Program-made: the position numbers and the translations under genes
The notes under the pieces: generated by a model
Database searches by the model: none
What the model was told of the DNA's origin: nothing
What the model saw: the letters and a program-made list of their open reading frames with translations, nothing else
Origin: Gemmatimonadaceae bacterium
Lineage (GTDB): Bacteria; Gemmatimonadota; Gemmatimonadetes; Gemmatimonadales; Gemmatimonadaceae
Assembly (NCBI GenBank): GCA_025362035.1
Contig: JANYIN010000126.1
Span: 34,527 to 98,526, forward strand
Direction of reading: 5' to 3'
Length of the DNA: 64,000 nt
Part shown: positions 62,462-64,000 of the stretch, piece after piece
Numbering within the stretch: position 1 is the stretch's first letter
How the letters are laid out: each line of letters opens with the position of its first letter

Positions 62462-62566
62462 CCTGCGAACGGTAGGAGGGCGACGCGCAGCGACGCCATC
62501 GCCAACCCCTGACCGGAGCATTCAAGCGGCTGCTGGGCTAGTGGGTCGCATTCGTCGGCGAAAACG

Positions 62567-63520
62567 TCATTGAATGGGGTTATTCACGGGAGTGGACGTC
62601 GTTCCGCGCGAGGCCAGGGCGCGGATGGCGCGTATCACGACAGGCCACGCATCGGACTGCGGGGCCACCAGGTCGAAGTGACCCGCCCCCGGCACGACGT
62701 CGAGCTTGGAGATGTCGCCCGCGGCGCGCAGATGCTGCACGAAATCGCTGCTCTGCGCCAGTGGAACAATGGCATCCGCCTCGCCATGAACGAGTCGCAC
62801 CGGCGCGCCAATGGGCAGATGCTCGCGCGGACTGACGGCGCGATAGCGCCCAGGCGCCATCTGCGGCGTCCCGCCCAGTAGCGGCGTGACGGCGGAGTTG
62901 CAGCCGCCGGGCTGGGCGCCGTAGGCCGCGAGATCGGTGATGCCGGCGAGGCTGACCACTCCCATCACCTTCAGAGGTGCATGAGCAGACCGAAACAATC
63001 CCGTCGCCTCATTCTGGCGACGAGACGCCACCCAGAGCGCAAGCTGGCCACCGGCGGAATGGCCCACGAGAATCACCCGTGCGGAATCCACCCGCGGAAA
63101 CTTGGTGTTGAGCGCGCGTACGTAATCCACAGCCTTGGCTACGTCGTCGAACGTTCCCGGCCAGCCGCCATTCGGATCGCCGAGACGGCTGTACTCGATC
63201 GCCCAGACGGCGAACCCGTGCCCAACGATGGCCGCCGCCGCCGCTGCCACATGCTTGAGATCGTACTGAGCGCGCCAGCATCCGCCGTGAATGAGCACCA
63301 CCAGCGGAACGGTGTCGCTTCCGGCCGGCAGCCGGAGTTCACCGAACTGCTCCGGCTGCACGCCGTAGGCGATCTTGTAATCGGCCGGGGCTACCGGGGT
63401 AGTCGTGAGATCGGAGAAGGCAATCATGCGTTGTTCGCTACCTCGAGCGCTGCGGTGACCGACGCATCCATACGCCGTGACGAGACCTGCAAACGCAACG
63501 CCAATGAGAAGGCTGCGCAC
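62567..63520 (-). CDS. Exported alpha/beta hydrolase (HSL/carboxylesterase-like)
   Basis: The 317-residue protein begins GTG 63520 with a signal peptide (RSLLIGVAFAGLVTAYG). The body has the HGG oxyanion motif (VLIHGGCWRAQYDL), the nucleophile elbow VGHSAGGQLALW, an Asp in VHGEADAIVPLAQ and the His in PGAGHFDLVAP. These are typical of the hormone-sensitive-lipase and peptidase-S9-like esterase group. Its GTG follows directly on the TAG of the upstream beta-lactamase-fold gene, so the pair is co-transcribed. Substrate is unknown. Confidence 0.9.
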   Translation of the reverse strand: MRSLLIGVAFAGLVTAYGCVGHRSARGSEQRMIAFSDLTTTPVAPADYKIAYGVQPEQFGELRLPAGSDTVPLVVLIHGGCWRAQYDLKHVAAAAAAIVGHGFAVWAIEYSRLGDPNGGWPGTFDDVAKAVDYVRALNTKFPRVDSARVILVGHSAGGQLALWVASRRQNEATGLFRSAHAPLKVMGVVSLAGITDLAAYGAQPGGCNSAVTPLLGGTPQMAPGRYRAVSPREHLPIGAPVRLVHGEADAIVPLAQSSDFVQHLRAAGDISKLDVVPGAGHFDLVAPQSDAWPVVIRAIRALASRGTTSTPVNNPIQ

Positions 63521-64000
63521 CTATCGCTGGACCACTCCCGCCCCCGCTCTGGCGTCCGACAATGCCTGGTAAACGAGGTTTGGAAACTTCGCACCGATAT
63601 CAGAGGAATTCGGTAGCTGATTCAACATGAAGACTATCACTAAATGCTCGGCCGGGTCCACCTTGTAGTTGCTGCCATAGGCGCCTCCCCAGCCGAAGCT
63701 CCCTACCGATGCCAGGCCGTCGGTGCCAAGGCGCTCGGTCGTGGCAAATCCGAAACCGAATCCCTGACCCGGGCTGCCGTAAAGCGAGCCGACCTGATTG
63801 GTGGTCATGAGGTCCACCATTTTCGGAGACAAATATCGGACCCCGTGCAACGCGCCGTGATTCCGGATCATCTCCAGAAACACCGCATAGTCCGCGGCAG
63901 TGGAGACGAGGCCGGCGCCGCCCGCAAAACTTCGGCGCGGCCCGTCCACGTAGTTGCCCTGCCCCCGCGGCCCGTCGGGCGCGCGCACGGCGTGCCCGGT
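63521..64000 (-). CDS. Serine beta-lactamase-fold hydrolase, C-terminal part (runs off the window)
   Basis: The last ~159 residues of a beta-lactamase/class C-like serine hydrolase are visible. They show AGGAGLVSTAADYAVFLEMI, then LHGVRYLSPKMVDLMTTNQVG, GFGFGFATTERLG and the HxG-position motif GSFGWGGAYGSNYKVDPAEHLVIVFM. In this family the last catalytic motif is often HTG, HSG or WGG-like, and here it is FGWGGAYG. The SxxK nucleophile lies outside the window. The frame is open across the window edge. The stop abuts the GTG of the esterase gene. Confidence 0.88.
   Translation of the reverse strand, partial: TGHAVRAPDGPRGQGNYVDGPRRSFAGGAGLVSTAADYAVFLEMIRNHGALHGVRYLSPKMVDLMTTNQVGSLYGSPGQGFGFGFATTERLGTDGLASVGSFGWGGAYGSNYKVDPAEHLVIVFMLNQLPNSSDIGAKFPNLVYQALSDARAGAGVVQR

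Noticed and set aside
1..64000. tRNA, rRNA, CRISPR, insertion sequence or prophage genes
   Set aside because: None seen: no cloverleaf or regular direct repeats, no transposase, integrase or phage motifs; base composition looks even by eye.

Overview
The window looks like chromosome of a member of the Gemmatimonadota (Gemmatimonadaceae-like). This is inferred from very high GC, frequent GTG starts, a SusC/SusD pair in a non-Bacteroidetes codon context, many exported peptidases and amidohydrolases, DUF5916- and DUF5777-type outer-membrane proteins, and many Tat substrates. No rRNA, tRNA, CRISPR array, insertion sequence or prophage gene was seen. Coding density is about 95% and no gene-free stretch exceeds 300 bases.

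Region by region. 1-4.9 kb: a rearranged Kdp potassium-uptake operon. The tail of kdpC overlaps kdpA, followed by a KdpD sensor domain without a kinase, a membrane protein built like a histidine kinase but lacking the key residues, and an OmpR-type regulator with a degenerate receiver. 5-14.2 kb: a predicted outer-membrane protein, a SusD/SusC pair, a divergent exported amidase and a polysaccharide deacetylase. 14.3-29.1 kb: YecD-like and HAD hydrolases, a secreted two-module protein, a Tat-exported HisC-like aminotransferase, an M1 peptidase, a DinB-fold protein, a 1168-residue propeller-amidohydrolase, a lactonase-like lipoprotein, two envelope proteins and penicillin-binding protein 2. 29.2-44.5 kb: a VOC protein, cyclophilin, a PQQ dehydrogenase with an internal cytochrome c, two overlapping cupredoxin genes (one fused to a beta-barrel), an S9 peptidase, a membrane HExxH protein, a MetX-like exported hydrolase, a sortilin-type BNR protein, a DUF2891 protein and a VirK-like protein.

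44.8-54.1 kb is the most coherent gene set. It holds a Tat-exported sugar isomerase/epimerase-fold protein, a GMC flavoprotein with its Tat-type small subunit, a Gfo/Idh/MocA oxidoreductase and CutC on the plus strand. On the minus strand lie a DUF1080 (3-keto-disaccharide hydrolase family) lipoprotein and a NupG-like permease, overlapping each other. Together they suggest a 3-keto-glycoside pathway: oxidation at C3 outside the cytoplasmic membrane, cleavage, import and reduction. The pathway is inferred from family membership; no substrate is shown.

54.4-64 kb: an acyl-CoA ligase, a DUF5916 outer-membrane protein, an allantoinase-like enzyme with Asn at a metal-binding Asp position, a YgiB/YgiC-like pair, an exported one-cysteine MsrA, an esterase and the end of a beta-lactamase-fold hydrolase.
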